Source: Opitutaceae bacterium
GTDB taxonomy: Bacteria > Verrucomicrobiota > Verrucomicrobiia > Opitutales > Opitutaceae
Assembly: GCA_030648295.1 (NCBI GenBank)
Contig: JAUSID010000021.1
Coordinates: 1 to 62,194, forward strand
Direction of reading: 5' to 3'
DNA: 62,194 nt
The notes under the pieces were generated by a model, which did no database searches, was not told the DNA's origin, and worked only from the letters and a program-made list of their open reading frames with translations. The position numbers were made by a program, and so were the translations under genes. Shown here piece by piece: positions 41,725 through 50,823 of the stretch. The number at the start of each line of letters is the position of its first letter. The stretch's first letter is position 1.

Positions 41725-43632
41725 ATGAGCGATCCAGCCAAGGCCATATTCATCAGCTATGCCCGAGACGACACCGACGCTGCGCGCCGGATTGCCGAGG
41801 CTTTGCGCAGCCACGGCGTCGAGGTGTGGTTCGATCAAAACGAACTCCGCGGCGGTGACGTCTGGGATCAGAACATTCGCAACCAGATCCGCACCTGCAC
41901 GCTTTTCCTGCCGGTGATCTCCGGGGTCACGCAGGAACGCCGGGAGGGCTATTTTCGCCGCGAATGGAAGCTGGGAGTGGAACGTACGCATGACCTCGCC
42001 GACGGCGTGCCCTTCATCGTCCCGGTGGTGATCGATTACACGGCCGAGTCCGCCGCGGCGGTGCCCGCCGAATTTCTGCGCGTGCAATGGACGCGGCTGC
42101 CGGGCGCGCTGCCAACGCCGGATTTCGTGGCGCAGGTGAAGCGATTGCTCAAGCCGCCACGCCAGCCGGCCGCCGGCAGCGTGCATCCCCTGCCCCCGCC
42201 GGCCGTGGCGTCGCCGGCGCCGGCGACGAGCCCGAAGTCGATCGCCGTGCTTCCGTTCGCAAACATGAGCGCCGACGCGGAGAACGAATATTTCTCCGAC
42301 GGCATGACCGAGGAGATCATCAACGCGCTGGTCCAGGTTCCCGGACTGCAAGTTGCCGCGCGCACCTCCGTGTTCGCCTTCAAGGGCAAGGCCGATGACC
42401 TGCGGATGATCGCCGCGAGGCTCAACGTGCGCACGGTGCTCGAGGGCAGCGTGCGCAAGGCCGGCAACCGGATTCGGATCACCGCCCAGCTGATCAACGC
42501 GGTCGACGGTTACCACCTGTGGTCGGAGCGTTTCGACCGCGATCTCGATGACATCTTCACGGTGCAGGATGAAATCGCCCGCACCATCGTCGAAAAACTC
42601 AAGGTCCAGCTCGTGGGCGATGGCCGGCAGCCGCTGGTCAAGCCTCCGACCGACGACCTCGAAGCGTACCAGCTTTATCTGCAGGGCCGCTACTTTTGGA
42701 GCCAGCGCGGTGGCGGGCTGAGGAAAGGCTTGCAGTGCTTCGAGGCGGCACTGGCCCGCGATCCCAATTATGCGCTCGCGCACGCCGGGGTCGCTGACAC
42801 TTACACGCTCCTTGGATTCTACGGTTACGGGCGGCCGAATGACGTCATGCCGAAGGCGCGCGCGGCCGCCCAGCGCGCGCTGGTGATCGATCCAGACCTG
42901 GCCGAAGCACACTGCGCCCTCGCGTTCATCCTGCTTTGCTACGACTGGAACATTCCGGCGGCCCAACGCGAATTCCGGAGGGCGATCGAGTTGAAGCCGA
43001 CCTACGTTCCAGCGCTTTATTGGAGCTCCTCCTGTTCCATCGCGCTGAACCGATTGAACGAGTCGGTCGCAATCGACGAAGAAGCGGTCCGGCTGGAACC
43101 GCTCTCACTGTTCACCAACACGCACCTCGGATGGATGCTGCTCGGCTCGGGCCGGGCGGAGGAAGCCATCCCGCGGCTCGAGCACGTGCTCGCGCTGGAC
43201 GCACATTTCCTCATCGCGCACTGGCTGCTGGGCCAGTCCTACATCACGGTCGGTCGAACCGACGAGGGTATCGCCGAGCTGGAGACGGCCGTGAAGTTGT
43301 CGGACCAACTGCCGTGGATGGTGGCAACGCTTGGCTGTGCCCTCGCGTATATCGGACGCGTCGAGGAGGCGCGTGCGGTACTGGCGGACCTGACCCGGCG
43401 GGCGGAAAAAGAGTATGTCCGCGCGTACCTATTCGCGCTGCTCCACGCATACCTCGGCGAGGAAGACGTGACGCTCATCTGGCTGGAGAAAGCCCGCGAA
43501 GAACGGGACCTCTCACTCAGCTATAGCTTCCTGACGATAGACAACTTCACAGCGATGGGCATCCAGCAACGTTTTTTGAATCCGGCCAGGCGCGCCGCAT
43601 TTATCGAGCGGCTCGGAATCATCCGGGCCTGA
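41725..43632 (+). CDS. TIR-TolB-like-TPR protein
   Basis: A 635-residue cytoplasmic protein. TIR domain at about residues 6-105 (AIFISYARDDTDAARRIAEA, EVWFDQNELRGGDVWDQNIR, with E80 in YFRREWKLGVE as candidate catalytic glutamate). A Pro-rich linker (145-170) leads to a TolB/FlgO-like domain (about 171-290: SIAVLPFANMSADAENEYFS, GMTEEIINAL, VLEGSVRKAGNRIRITAQLI), then six to eight TPR repeats to the C terminus. TIR domains either bind partners or cleave NAD+; this fusion is frequent in Verrucomicrobia and Acidobacteria, with unknown role. Convergent to the DUF2264 gene, 25 nt away; no defence genes adjoin it. Confidence 0.88.
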   Translation: MSDPAKAIFISYARDDTDAARRIAEALRSHGVEVWFDQNELRGGDVWDQNIRNQIRTCTLFLPVISGVTQERREGYFRREWKLGVERTHDLADGVPFIVPVVIDYTAESAAAVPAEFLRVQWTRLPGALPTPDFVAQVKRLLKPPRQPAAGSVHPLPPPAVASPAPATSPKSIAVLPFANMSADAENEYFSDGMTEEIINALVQVPGLQVAARTSVFAFKGKADDLRMIAARLNVRTVLEGSVRKAGNRIRITAQLINAVDGYHLWSERFDRDLDDIFTVQDEIARTIVEKLKVQLVGDGRQPLVKPPTDDLEAYQLYLQGRYFWSQRGGGLRKGLQCFEAALARDPNYALAHAGVADTYTLLGFYGYGRPNDVMPKARAAAQRALVIDPDLAEAHCALAFILLCYDWNIPAAQREFRRAIELKPTYVPALYWSSSCSIALNRLNESVAIDEEAVRLEPLSLFTNTHLGWMLLGSGRAEEAIPRLEHVLALDAHFLIAHWLLGQSYITVGRTDEGIAELETAVKLSDQLPWMVATLGCALAYIGRVEEARAVLADLTRRAEKEYVRAYLFALLHAYLGEEDVTLIWLEKAREERDLSLSYSFLTIDNFTAMGIQQRFLNPARRAAFIERLGIIRA

Positions 43633-43641
43633 TTCTGCGAC

Positions 43642-43656
43642 CCCACGCTCCGTGGG
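43642..43656. terminator. Weak hairpin between convergent genes
   Basis: CCCACG (43642-43647) pairs perfectly with CGTGGG (43651-43656) around a CTC loop, in the 25-nt gap between two convergent genes. There is no T-run, so this is only a possible bidirectional terminator. Confidence 0.25.
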
Positions 43657-43657
43657 C

Positions 43658-45334
43658 TCACACCCACCGGCGGATCAGCCGCGCGGCGTGCGCGTAAATT
43701 CGCTCCATCGGCTCGGGCTTCGGGCTCGCGTAATGCAGGCTCGTAAGCTCGATGGTCGAACCGGCTGCGACCCCCTTGAATTGTTTCGACCACGAGAGCA
43801 CTGCCACACGTGGATCGACCAGATTCACCCGGGGCTCCTTCTTCGGATCGAAATCTTGGACCACGTCGATCGCCTCGTGCCCGGAAATTTTCCAGCCCAC
43901 GAGCAGCTTGCCCGAGCGACGCGAGCGAATTGCGGTCCAGTCCGCGCCCGGCACGCGATCCACTTCCTCCCTATCGGCGAGCCCGAGCGCGTGCGATCCC
44001 TCGATCGCCTGGATCCTCCCGGCGCCGGGGCCGACTGCGGCGGCATTCGATAATTCGATCACATGGCGGCGGAATTCAAAATCGCCCGCCAGCCGGATCG
44101 TCGAACTCACCTTGAATTGCTGGCTGCCGAGCGTTGCGCGCCACGAGGTCCGCACGCCGTCGTCCAGCAACTCGCCGTGATCGGGAAAAATCCGCGCCGC
44201 GCAAACCCCCGTCGCCAAATCGCGGAACACGAGCGTCTGATCCCACGGCGCGAAATCCTTCGCGCCTTGCAGCACGTTGAACGGAAACGCGCTCGACCAG
44301 GTGAACTTGTTGTACTTGTCGCGATAATAATCGCGCCGCGACGCATTCATCGCCTGCAACCACCGCACCTGGCCGGATGTTTTCGTGCCGGCAATGATCA
44401 TTTTTGGGCCGGCGAGCTTTATCGCGAAATCGCTTTTCTCCACCGGCAAGTCCTCCTCCGGCGCCGTCCACAGCGGATCCGTCGCCGGAATCGAGAAAAA
44501 CGTGAACGCCTGCATGGCCCAATACGGATGACCATTGTCGATGTAGCCCTCGGTCACAGCCGGCGCACCGCCGGGTGAAAGCGTTTCGCGCAACTTCCCG
44601 CGCTCCTCGTCAAAGGCGCCCATGTTCCACCACCACGCGAAATTTTTCCGCATGATCCGGCGCAGCAGCCCGGGCGAGTGCGGCCAGGCCTCGTCGCCTT
44701 TGAACTCGGGAAACGTGCGCGACAGCTTCAACCGCGCCGCCTGATTTACGGCGGTGAACCACGCATGATTGTTGGTCCGCTCCGGAATGACGGTGCAGCT
44801 CGCGAGCCATTGGTTGATGTTCGTCCGCTCCCGCGCCGACAACGCGCCGACGAAATCCGGACCCATCCGTGCCAGCGCAATCGCAACAAGCGACGACTCC
44901 ACCGTGCGCTGAGTCGGCTTGTTTCCCACCGGCTCGCCCCAGTAATCCGGATGCTTCGGATCGAACGCCGTGCGAAAGATGGAGCGCACCACGTCCGTCA
45001 AATCGGGCTCGCCTGCGAGCCGCGGCTGTTTCGCCGCCGCATACTCCGCCAGCGCCGGCAGCATCCGCGCGACCGAGGTGTAGGTCTTTCCGCTCGGCGT
45101 GCAGCAGCCCTTGATCATCGTGCCGCCGGGAAAATCGCAAGCCGTGTAGTCCGCGCTCGTGGTGCGTGCATGACGAAGGAACCCGGCGGTGATCGCGCGA
45201 AACCGCGCGGTCAGTTCCTCCCGGGTCGCCAATCCGGCCGCAGGTTCCGCCAGCTGCCCTCGCAGCGATCGCGGCAACGCCGCGCCCGCCGCAATCGCGG
45301 AAGTGGCGCCGACGAGAAAATCACGACGACTCAT
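43658..45334 (-). CDS. Tat-exported DUF2264 domain protein
   Basis: A 558-residue protein. Twin-arginine leader MSRRDFLVGATSAIAAGAAL. The body matches DUF2264: SADYTACDFPGGTMIKGCC, an alpha-helical toroid-like region (YWGEPVGNKPTQRTVESSLV, IPERTNNHAWFTAVNQAARL, EGYIDNGHPYWAMQAFTFFS), then a beta-rich C-terminal part. The fold suggests a periplasmic polysaccharide-acting enzyme, but no activity can be assigned with confidence. Start ATG 45334 places SRRDFL at residue 2; an upstream frame to 45427 is repeat-derived. Confidence 0.85.
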   Translation of the reverse strand: MSRRDFLVGATSAIAAGAALPRSLRGQLAEPAAGLATREELTARFRAITAGFLRHARTTSADYTACDFPGGTMIKGCCTPSGKTYTSVARMLPALAEYAAAKQPRLAGEPDLTDVVRSIFRTAFDPKHPDYWGEPVGNKPTQRTVESSLVAIALARMGPDFVGALSARERTNINQWLASCTVIPERTNNHAWFTAVNQAARLKLSRTFPEFKGDEAWPHSPGLLRRIMRKNFAWWWNMGAFDEERGKLRETLSPGGAPAVTEGYIDNGHPYWAMQAFTFFSIPATDPLWTAPEEDLPVEKSDFAIKLAGPKMIIAGTKTSGQVRWLQAMNASRRDYYRDKYNKFTWSSAFPFNVLQGAKDFAPWDQTLVFRDLATGVCAARIFPDHGELLDDGVRTSWRATLGSQQFKVSSTIRLAGDFEFRRHVIELSNAAAVGPGAGRIQAIEGSHALGLADREEVDRVPGADWTAIRSRRSGKLLVGWKISGHEAIDVVQDFDPKKEPRVNLVDPRVAVLSWSKQFKGVAAGSTIELTSLHYASPKPEPMERIYAHAARLIRRWV

Positions 45335-45689
45335 AAGTCTGGTTCTCCGACATCCGGTTTTGTAGGAACCTGCTCGCCCGTTCGACAAGCCTCTCGACAA
45401 GCTCGAGGCCTTTCGCTCGAAGGACATGATGGCCGTGAGCCTGTCGAACCGGCTCAGGGCCCCGAGCCCTGTCGAGGGGCAGGCGATTGGTTTGGATGGG
45501 AGCGCAACCGTCCTCGCTCGCTGCGGATCTTATGCGACCGGGGGCGGTCGCGCTCCCAGGTCAAATCGTTCCCCGTACGCCGAAAGTCCATGGCGACGCA
45601 CCGTCTTTCGTCATCTGGTAAAGCCGCGCCGATGGCGGCGTATCCGGGCCGTAACGTTCCAGCACCGTAGGTTTTGGCGAAGCCAAAAC
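45335..45689. repeat. Repeat-filled gap between DUF2264 and DHOD-like genes
   Basis: Holds an element of TTCGACAAGCCTCTCGACAA / GCCTGTCGAACCGGCTCAGG modules (45375-45481) and an inverted repeat of the gggagcgc family (arms 45497-45521 and 45534-45558). A short pair AGGTTTTGGCGAAGCCAAAACC forms a hairpin at about 45667-45690 next to the stop of the DHOD-like gene. No gene is supported. Confidence 0.65.
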
Positions 45690-46682
45690 CTACACCTTCC
45701 AGCTCTGGAGAATCTTGATGTAGTTCGCGCGCTCGAAGGCGGCCGGATCCGGACAGCGGCAGAGGTTCATCGTCCCACGCAATTGCTCCACGCTGTCGTA
45801 GCCATGATCCACCAGCCAGTTCTTCAGACCGGCGAGCAGCGTGGCCACAAACCGCGGGCCATTCTTCAGCACCACCGACACGAGCTGCACCGTATGCGCG
45901 CCGGCCAGCAGCGCCTTGATGATGTCCTCGGTGCTGTGCACTCCGCCGGTGGCGGAGATCGAGCCGCGCAGATGCGGCGATACAATCGCGAGCCACCGCA
46001 GGCGGAGCAGAAGCTCCGTGGGATCGGAGAGCTTCAGCTGCGGGAAGACCTCGAGGTCCTCGAGGTTGAAATCCGGCTGGTAGAACCGGTTGAACAGCAC
46101 GACGCCGGCCGCGCCCGCGTTTTCCAGCGCGGCGCAAAAGTGGACCGGCGAGGTGTGGAATGGCGACAGCTTGACTGAAATCGGAATCCGCACCGCCGCC
46201 GCCACGCTGCGCACCGTCTCGAGCATGTCGGCTTCCACCTGGTCGCCCGGCACCGTCGGATCGGTGACGAGCTGGTAGAGATTCAGCTCGACCGCATCGG
46301 CCCCGGCGATCTCGAAGCGCCGCGCATAATCCGTCCAGCCGCCCGGACGGCAGCCGTTCAATGATGCGATCACCGGAATCGAAACCGCCTTCTTCAGCTG
46401 ATCGAGCTGCCGCAGGTAATGGTCGGGGGTGAGCTGGTACTCGCTGTAGCTCGGGAAATACGAAAGCGCCTCCGCGTTGCTGTCGGCCGATCCCTCGACG
46501 TGATGCACCAGCGCCCGTTGCTCGGCGTCGATCTGCTCCTCGAAAAGCGAGCGCATGACGATCGCGGCGGCGCCGGAATCCTGCAGCTGCTGCGCGATGT
46601 AGGTGCTGTCGCAATACGGCGAGGCGCCGATGACCAGCGGGTTGTCGAGCGCGAGCCCGAGATAGTTGGTATTGAGTTTCAT
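45690..46682 (-). CDS. Dihydroorotate-dehydrogenase-like flavoprotein
   Basis: A 330-residue FMN-type TIM barrel. MKLNTNYLGLALDNPLVIGA starts the barrel; LNGCRPGGWTDYARRFEIAG, AVELNLYQLVTD, PISVKLSPFHTSP and ISATGGVHSTEDIIKALLAG are DHOD-type strands. It belongs to the group that co-occurs with pyruvate:ferredoxin oxidoreductase and may not make pyrimidines. The start overlaps the nifJ stop (ATGA), so the two are translationally coupled. A ferredoxin-linked oxidation is inferred. Confidence 0.88.
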   Translation of the reverse strand: MKLNTNYLGLALDNPLVIGASPYCDSTYIAQQLQDSGAAAIVMRSLFEEQIDAEQRALVHHVEGSADSNAEALSYFPSYSEYQLTPDHYLRQLDQLKKAVSIPVIASLNGCRPGGWTDYARRFEIAGADAVELNLYQLVTDPTVPGDQVEADMLETVRSVAAAVRIPISVKLSPFHTSPVHFCAALENAGAAGVVLFNRFYQPDFNLEDLEVFPQLKLSDPTELLLRLRWLAIVSPHLRGSISATGGVHSTEDIIKALLAGAHTVQLVSVVLKNGPRFVATLLAGLKNWLVDHGYDSVEQLRGTMNLCRCPDPAAFERANYIKILQSWKV

Positions 46683-49600
46683 GGTACCCTCGGGGTCGGT
46701 GGACGCGGGCCGGATGGCGGGGTTCGCGGATGTTCGGCGGGGGCCTTGTGCGGATCGCCATTCCCCGCGTGGGGGGCACCATTGCCGGTGGTTTTCGGCA
46801 CCACCACGGCGGGCTTGGGCGGGTCGGCTCTCGGAGTCGGCGGCGTCGCGAGGTGCTGGTAGAGCGCGAAGTGCTGGCGCACGTACGCCTGCGCCTGCGC
46901 GCCGAGTTCATCGGCGCGTTCCGGCGCCACATTCCGCAGGATGCCGAATCGCGTCTCGTTGGCCATGAACTTGGCGAGTTCGATCTTCGGCGGACCCGAG
47001 TCGAGCTTGAGCGGGACTTCACCCTTCGCGGCCAGCCGCGGATCGAAGCGGAAGAGCGGCCAGTATCCCGTATCGACCGCCAGCTTCTGCTGCTCGAGCC
47101 CCCTCTCCAGCTGGTAGCCGTGCGCGATGCAGTGCGAATAGGCGATGATCAGCGCCGGACCGTTGTAGGCCTCGGCCTCGCGCATCGCCGTGATGGTCTG
47201 CGTGTCCCTGGCGCCAAAGGCGACCTTTGCGACGTACACGTGCCCGTATTGCATCGCGATCAACGCGAGGTCCTTCTTCGCGATGCTCTTGCCGCCGGCG
47301 GCAAACTTCGCGACCGCGCCCATGGGCGTCGACTTCGACGACTGGCCGCCGGTGTTCGAATACACCTCGGTGTCGAGCACGAGCACCTTCACGTTGGCCC
47401 CCGAGGCGAGCACATGGTCAAGCCCGCCGTAGCCGATGTCATAGGCCCAGCCGTCGCCGCCGATAATCCAGACCGTCTTCTTCACCAGGTCGTCGATGAC
47501 CGCGAGCAGCCGACGCGCATCCGCGCCGGTAATCGGCCGGACGAGTTCGCGCGCTTTCGCCACGCGCGCCCGCTGGGCCGCGATTCCCGCCTCGTTGGAC
47601 TGATCGGCATTCAGCAGTTCATTGACGAGGTCGGGCCCGATGGGCGCCGCCAGTTTTTGCACCAGCTCGCGCGCAGTCTTCGCGCGTTGTTCGACCGCGA
47701 GGTGAAGCCCGAGTCCGAATTCCGCATTGTCCTCGAAGAGTGAATTCGCCCAGGCCGGGCCGCGCCCGTCGCGATTCGCCGCATACGGCGTCGTGGGCAG
47801 GTTGCCGCCGTAGATGGAAGAACAGCCGGTGGCGTTCCCAATCAGCATGCGATCGCCGAACAGCTGCGTGAGCAGCTTGAGGTACGGCGTCTCGCCGCAG
47901 CCGGCGCACGCGCCCGAAAACTCGAACAGTGGCTGCATGAACTGCGTGCCCTTGACCGAGGTGACATCGAGCCGGGTCCGATCCGGATCCGGCAACTGGA
48001 GGAAGAAGTCCCAGTTGGCCTTGTCGGCCGCGAGCCGTGGCGGCTGGGCCACCATGTCGATCGCCTTGTGCCGCGGATTTGACTTGTCCTTCGCGGGGCA
48101 GACCTGGACGCACAGCGAGCAGCCGGTGCAATCCTCGGGCGCCACCTGGAGCGTATACTGCTGGCCGGGAAAGTCGGCGGACTTGAACGGCACCGACGCA
48201 AACGTGTCGGGCGCGCCCGCCAGCCTGGCCGGCTCGAAGAATTTCGCGCGGATGGCGGCGTGCGGGCACACCATTACGCATTTGTTGCACTGGATGCAGA
48301 TCTTCGCATCCCACTGCGGCACTTCGAGGGCGATGTTCCGCTTCTCGAATTGCGCGGTGCCGGTCGGCCAGCAGCCGTCGAGCGGAATGGCGCTCACCGG
48401 CATCAGGTCGCCCTCGTTGGCGAGCAGCCGGGCGGTGACCTTCTGGACAAACTCCGGCGCGTTCGAATACGCCGGCGGAATCGTCGCCAGCGCGTTCGGA
48501 TCGACCGTCGCGGGAATCGCCACCTCGCGCAACCCGGCCAGCGCGGCGTCGACCGCGGCGTAGTTCATCCGTACGATCTGTTCGCCCTTGCGGCCGTAGG
48601 TCTTCGCGATCGCCTTCTTGATTTGGATGATCGCCTCCTCCTGCGGCAGCACTCCGGACAGCGCAAAGAAACAGGTTTGGAGCACGGTGTTCGTGCGCCG
48701 GCCCATGCCCGAGTCGTGCGCGACCTGCGTGGCATTGATGACGAAGAGCCGGAGCTTTTTCGTAATCAGTGTCGCCTGCCAGTCCCGCGGCAGACGCCGC
48801 CACGTTTCCTCCGGCGTGAAGGGCGAATTCAGGAGCACGGTGGCGCCGCGCGCCGCGTAACCGAGCACATCGGTCTTTCCCACCAGGCTGAACTGGCTGC
48901 AGGCGACGAACTGCCCCTGGCGGACGAGATACGGCGCATGAATCGGCCGCGGCCCAAACCGCAGGTGCGAGATCGTCATCGAGCCCGATTTCTTCGAATC
49001 GTAGACAAAGTATCCCTGGGCGTGGTTCTCGGTCTGTTCGCCGATGATCTTGATCGAATTCTTGTTCGCGCCGACGGTGCCGTCCGCGCCGAGTCCGACA
49101 AAGACGCAGCGGCGCAGGTCGGCCGCCTCGAGATCGAATTCAGCATCGAAGCGCAGCGAAGTCCCGGTGACGTCGTCGAGGATGCCGACGGTGAAATGGT
49201 TTCGCGGTTCCCACTGCGAGAGATGGTCGAACACCGCCCGGGCCATTCCCGGCGTGAATTCCTTCGAGCCGAGTCCATAGCGGCCGCCGACGACGCGGGG
49301 CGAGCCCGTGAGGAGCGAGCGACCCTCGGCCAGCGCGGTGACGAGATTCAGATACAGCGGCTCACCCAGCGCACCCGGCTCCTTCGTGCGATCGAGCGCC
49401 GCGATTGCCTTCACCGTTTTCGGCAGCGCGCCGAGGAACGCCTTCACCTCGAACGGCTGGAACAGCCGCACCGCGATGGCGCCGACCTTTTCGCCCTTGG
49501 CGACGAGCCAGTTCACGGTTTCGACAATCGTCTCGACCGCGCTGCCCATGGCGATGACGACGCGCTCCGCCTCGGGATGGCCGTGGTATTCGAAAAGCTT

Positions 49601-50389
49601 ATACTCGCGGCCCGTCGCCGCGGCGAACTTCGCCATCACCGCCTGCACCGCGCCCGGCAGGTCGTCATAGAAGCGATTGACCGCCTCGCGGCCCTGGAAA
49701 TACACGTCGGGATTTTGCGCTGTCCCGCGCAGGGTCGGCCGGTCCGGCGTCATGGCCCGGGCGCGAAACGCGGCAATGTCGTCCTCGTCGATCACCGCGC
49801 GCAGCACATCGTCCGGGAGGATGGCGATATTCTGCACCTCGTGCGAGGTGCGGAAGCCATCGAAGAAGTGGATGAACGGCACGCGCGAGCGGTAGCTCGC
49901 CGCGTGGGCGATCAAGGCGAGGTCGTGCGCTTCCTGCGGCGAATTGCTGCAAAGCAAGGCGGCGCCCGTGGCCCGGCACGCCATCACGTCCTGGTGATCG
50001 CCGAAAATCGAGAGGCCCTGGGCCGCCAGCGCCCGCGCGCTCACGTGCATCGTGAGCGGCAGCAGTTCGCCCGCGATCTTGTAGAGGTTGGGGATCATCA
50101 GCAGGAGCCCCTGCGACGCCGTGAACGTGGTCGTCAGCGCGCCGCCGAGCAGCCCGCCATGTACCGTGCCGGCCGCGCCGCCTTCGGATTGCAGTTCCAC
50201 CACGCGTGGCACCTCGCCCCACAGGTTTTTCTTCCCGACCGCGGCCCACTCGTCGCACACCTCGGCCATGGTCGAGGACGGCGTGATGGGATAGATCGCG
50301 ATGAGTTCGTTCAGCCGGTAGGCGACCGACGCAACGGCTTCATTGCCATCGCAAGTGAGGAATTCTGGGGACGAGGAACTGCTGGGCAT
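46679..50389 (-). CDS. nifJ: Pyruvate:ferredoxin (flavodoxin) oxidoreductase
   Basis: A 1236-residue single-chain PFOR. Domain order: alpha/TPP-pyrimidine domain with AIYPITPSSTMAEVCDEW (about 31-50), gamma domain with GLGADGTVGANKNSIKIIGE, EKR segment, two [4Fe-4S] clusters CIQCNKCVMVCP (about 700) and CTGCSLCVQVCP (about 755), then the TPP domain with GACAGCGETPYLKLL, GNATGCSSIYGGNLP and GGDGWAYDIGYGGLDHVLAS. It splits pyruvate with CoA to acetyl-CoA and CO2 and reduces ferredoxin. The last 50 residues are Pro-rich (PPTPRADPPKPAVVV) and unusual. Start ATG 50389 chosen over 50428. Confidence 0.95.
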   Translation of the reverse strand: MPSSSSSPEFLTCDGNEAVASVAYRLNELIAIYPITPSSTMAEVCDEWAAVGKKNLWGEVPRVVELQSEGGAAGTVHGGLLGGALTTTFTASQGLLLMIPNLYKIAGELLPLTMHVSARALAAQGLSIFGDHQDVMACRATGAALLCSNSPQEAHDLALIAHAASYRSRVPFIHFFDGFRTSHEVQNIAILPDDVLRAVIDEDDIAAFRARAMTPDRPTLRGTAQNPDVYFQGREAVNRFYDDLPGAVQAVMAKFAAATGREYKLFEYHGHPEAERVVIAMGSAVETIVETVNWLVAKGEKVGAIAVRLFQPFEVKAFLGALPKTVKAIAALDRTKEPGALGEPLYLNLVTALAEGRSLLTGSPRVVGGRYGLGSKEFTPGMARAVFDHLSQWEPRNHFTVGILDDVTGTSLRFDAEFDLEAADLRRCVFVGLGADGTVGANKNSIKIIGEQTENHAQGYFVYDSKKSGSMTISHLRFGPRPIHAPYLVRQGQFVACSQFSLVGKTDVLGYAARGATVLLNSPFTPEETWRRLPRDWQATLITKKLRLFVINATQVAHDSGMGRRTNTVLQTCFFALSGVLPQEEAIIQIKKAIAKTYGRKGEQIVRMNYAAVDAALAGLREVAIPATVDPNALATIPPAYSNAPEFVQKVTARLLANEGDLMPVSAIPLDGCWPTGTAQFEKRNIALEVPQWDAKICIQCNKCVMVCPHAAIRAKFFEPARLAGAPDTFASVPFKSADFPGQQYTLQVAPEDCTGCSLCVQVCPAKDKSNPRHKAIDMVAQPPRLAADKANWDFFLQLPDPDRTRLDVTSVKGTQFMQPLFEFSGACAGCGETPYLKLLTQLFGDRMLIGNATGCSSIYGGNLPTTPYAANRDGRGPAWANSLFEDNAEFGLGLHLAVEQRAKTARELVQKLAAPIGPDLVNELLNADQSNEAGIAAQRARVAKARELVRPITGADARRLLAVIDDLVKKTVWIIGGDGWAYDIGYGGLDHVLASGANVKVLVLDTEVYSNTGGQSSKSTPMGAVAKFAAGGKSIAKKDLALIAMQYGHVYVAKVAFGARDTQTITAMREAEAYNGPALIIAYSHCIAHGYQLERGLEQQKLAVDTGYWPLFRFDPRLAAKGEVPLKLDSGPPKIELAKFMANETRFGILRNVAPERADELGAQAQAYVRQHFALYQHLATPPTPRADPPKPAVVVPKTTGNGAPHAGNGDPHKAPAEHPRTPPSGPRPPTPRVP

Positions 50390-50823
50390 GAGCGTAATGA
50401 AGGCCGGATGAATTCCGAGCCGATGCATCGTGCCACGACCCTGTTGCTGGCACTACGCAGGGGTTGCCATTCGCGGTGCATCAATTGGCAACGCGAGTAG
50501 CAGAGCTCATTTGGGCGGGCGGCCCGGCGCCTCTCGCGTGAGTCCCATGTTCCCGGATTCTGAGCCAGCAAGCCGGCGCGTCAGGTGCACGCCGCGACTT
50601 AGCCGTGGCCACGAGCGTGAGCGAGTGGAAGGATCCACGTCGGACTACTGGCTCGATCCCGACCGTAGCGGCGAGCGCCAGCAAGCCGAAGCGTCAGCGA
50701 ATAGCACGGTGAGCGCGATCGAGGTGACTCGGCCCGCCTGCGTCGGCCTTGCGGGCCGATTACCCGAGTTCAGGATCGCCGCGCGGGCGCGCGGTGGCCA
50801 TAAGCGGGATTGTTGCATTCTCG
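50390..50823. repeat. Divergent gap with short repeat modules
   Basis: 434 nt between nifJ and the CehA-like gene. TTGCCATTCGCGG...TGGCAA inverted bases occur at about 50464-50490, and 'cgtagcggcgagcgccagca' at about 50665-50684 echoes sequence at 9938-9957. A related GAGCGTGAGCGAGTGGA occurs near 50614. No gene or clear promoter was recognised. Confidence 0.45.

Noticed and set aside
41725-43632. TIR protein as part of a Thoeris or CBASS system
   Set aside because: No ThsA, cyclase or effector genes nearby, and the TolB-TPR fusion is unlike these systems.
48260-50500. A 746-codon plus-strand frame opposite nifJ
   Set aside because: Antisense of an unmistakable PFOR; composition is Arg/His/Gly-rich.
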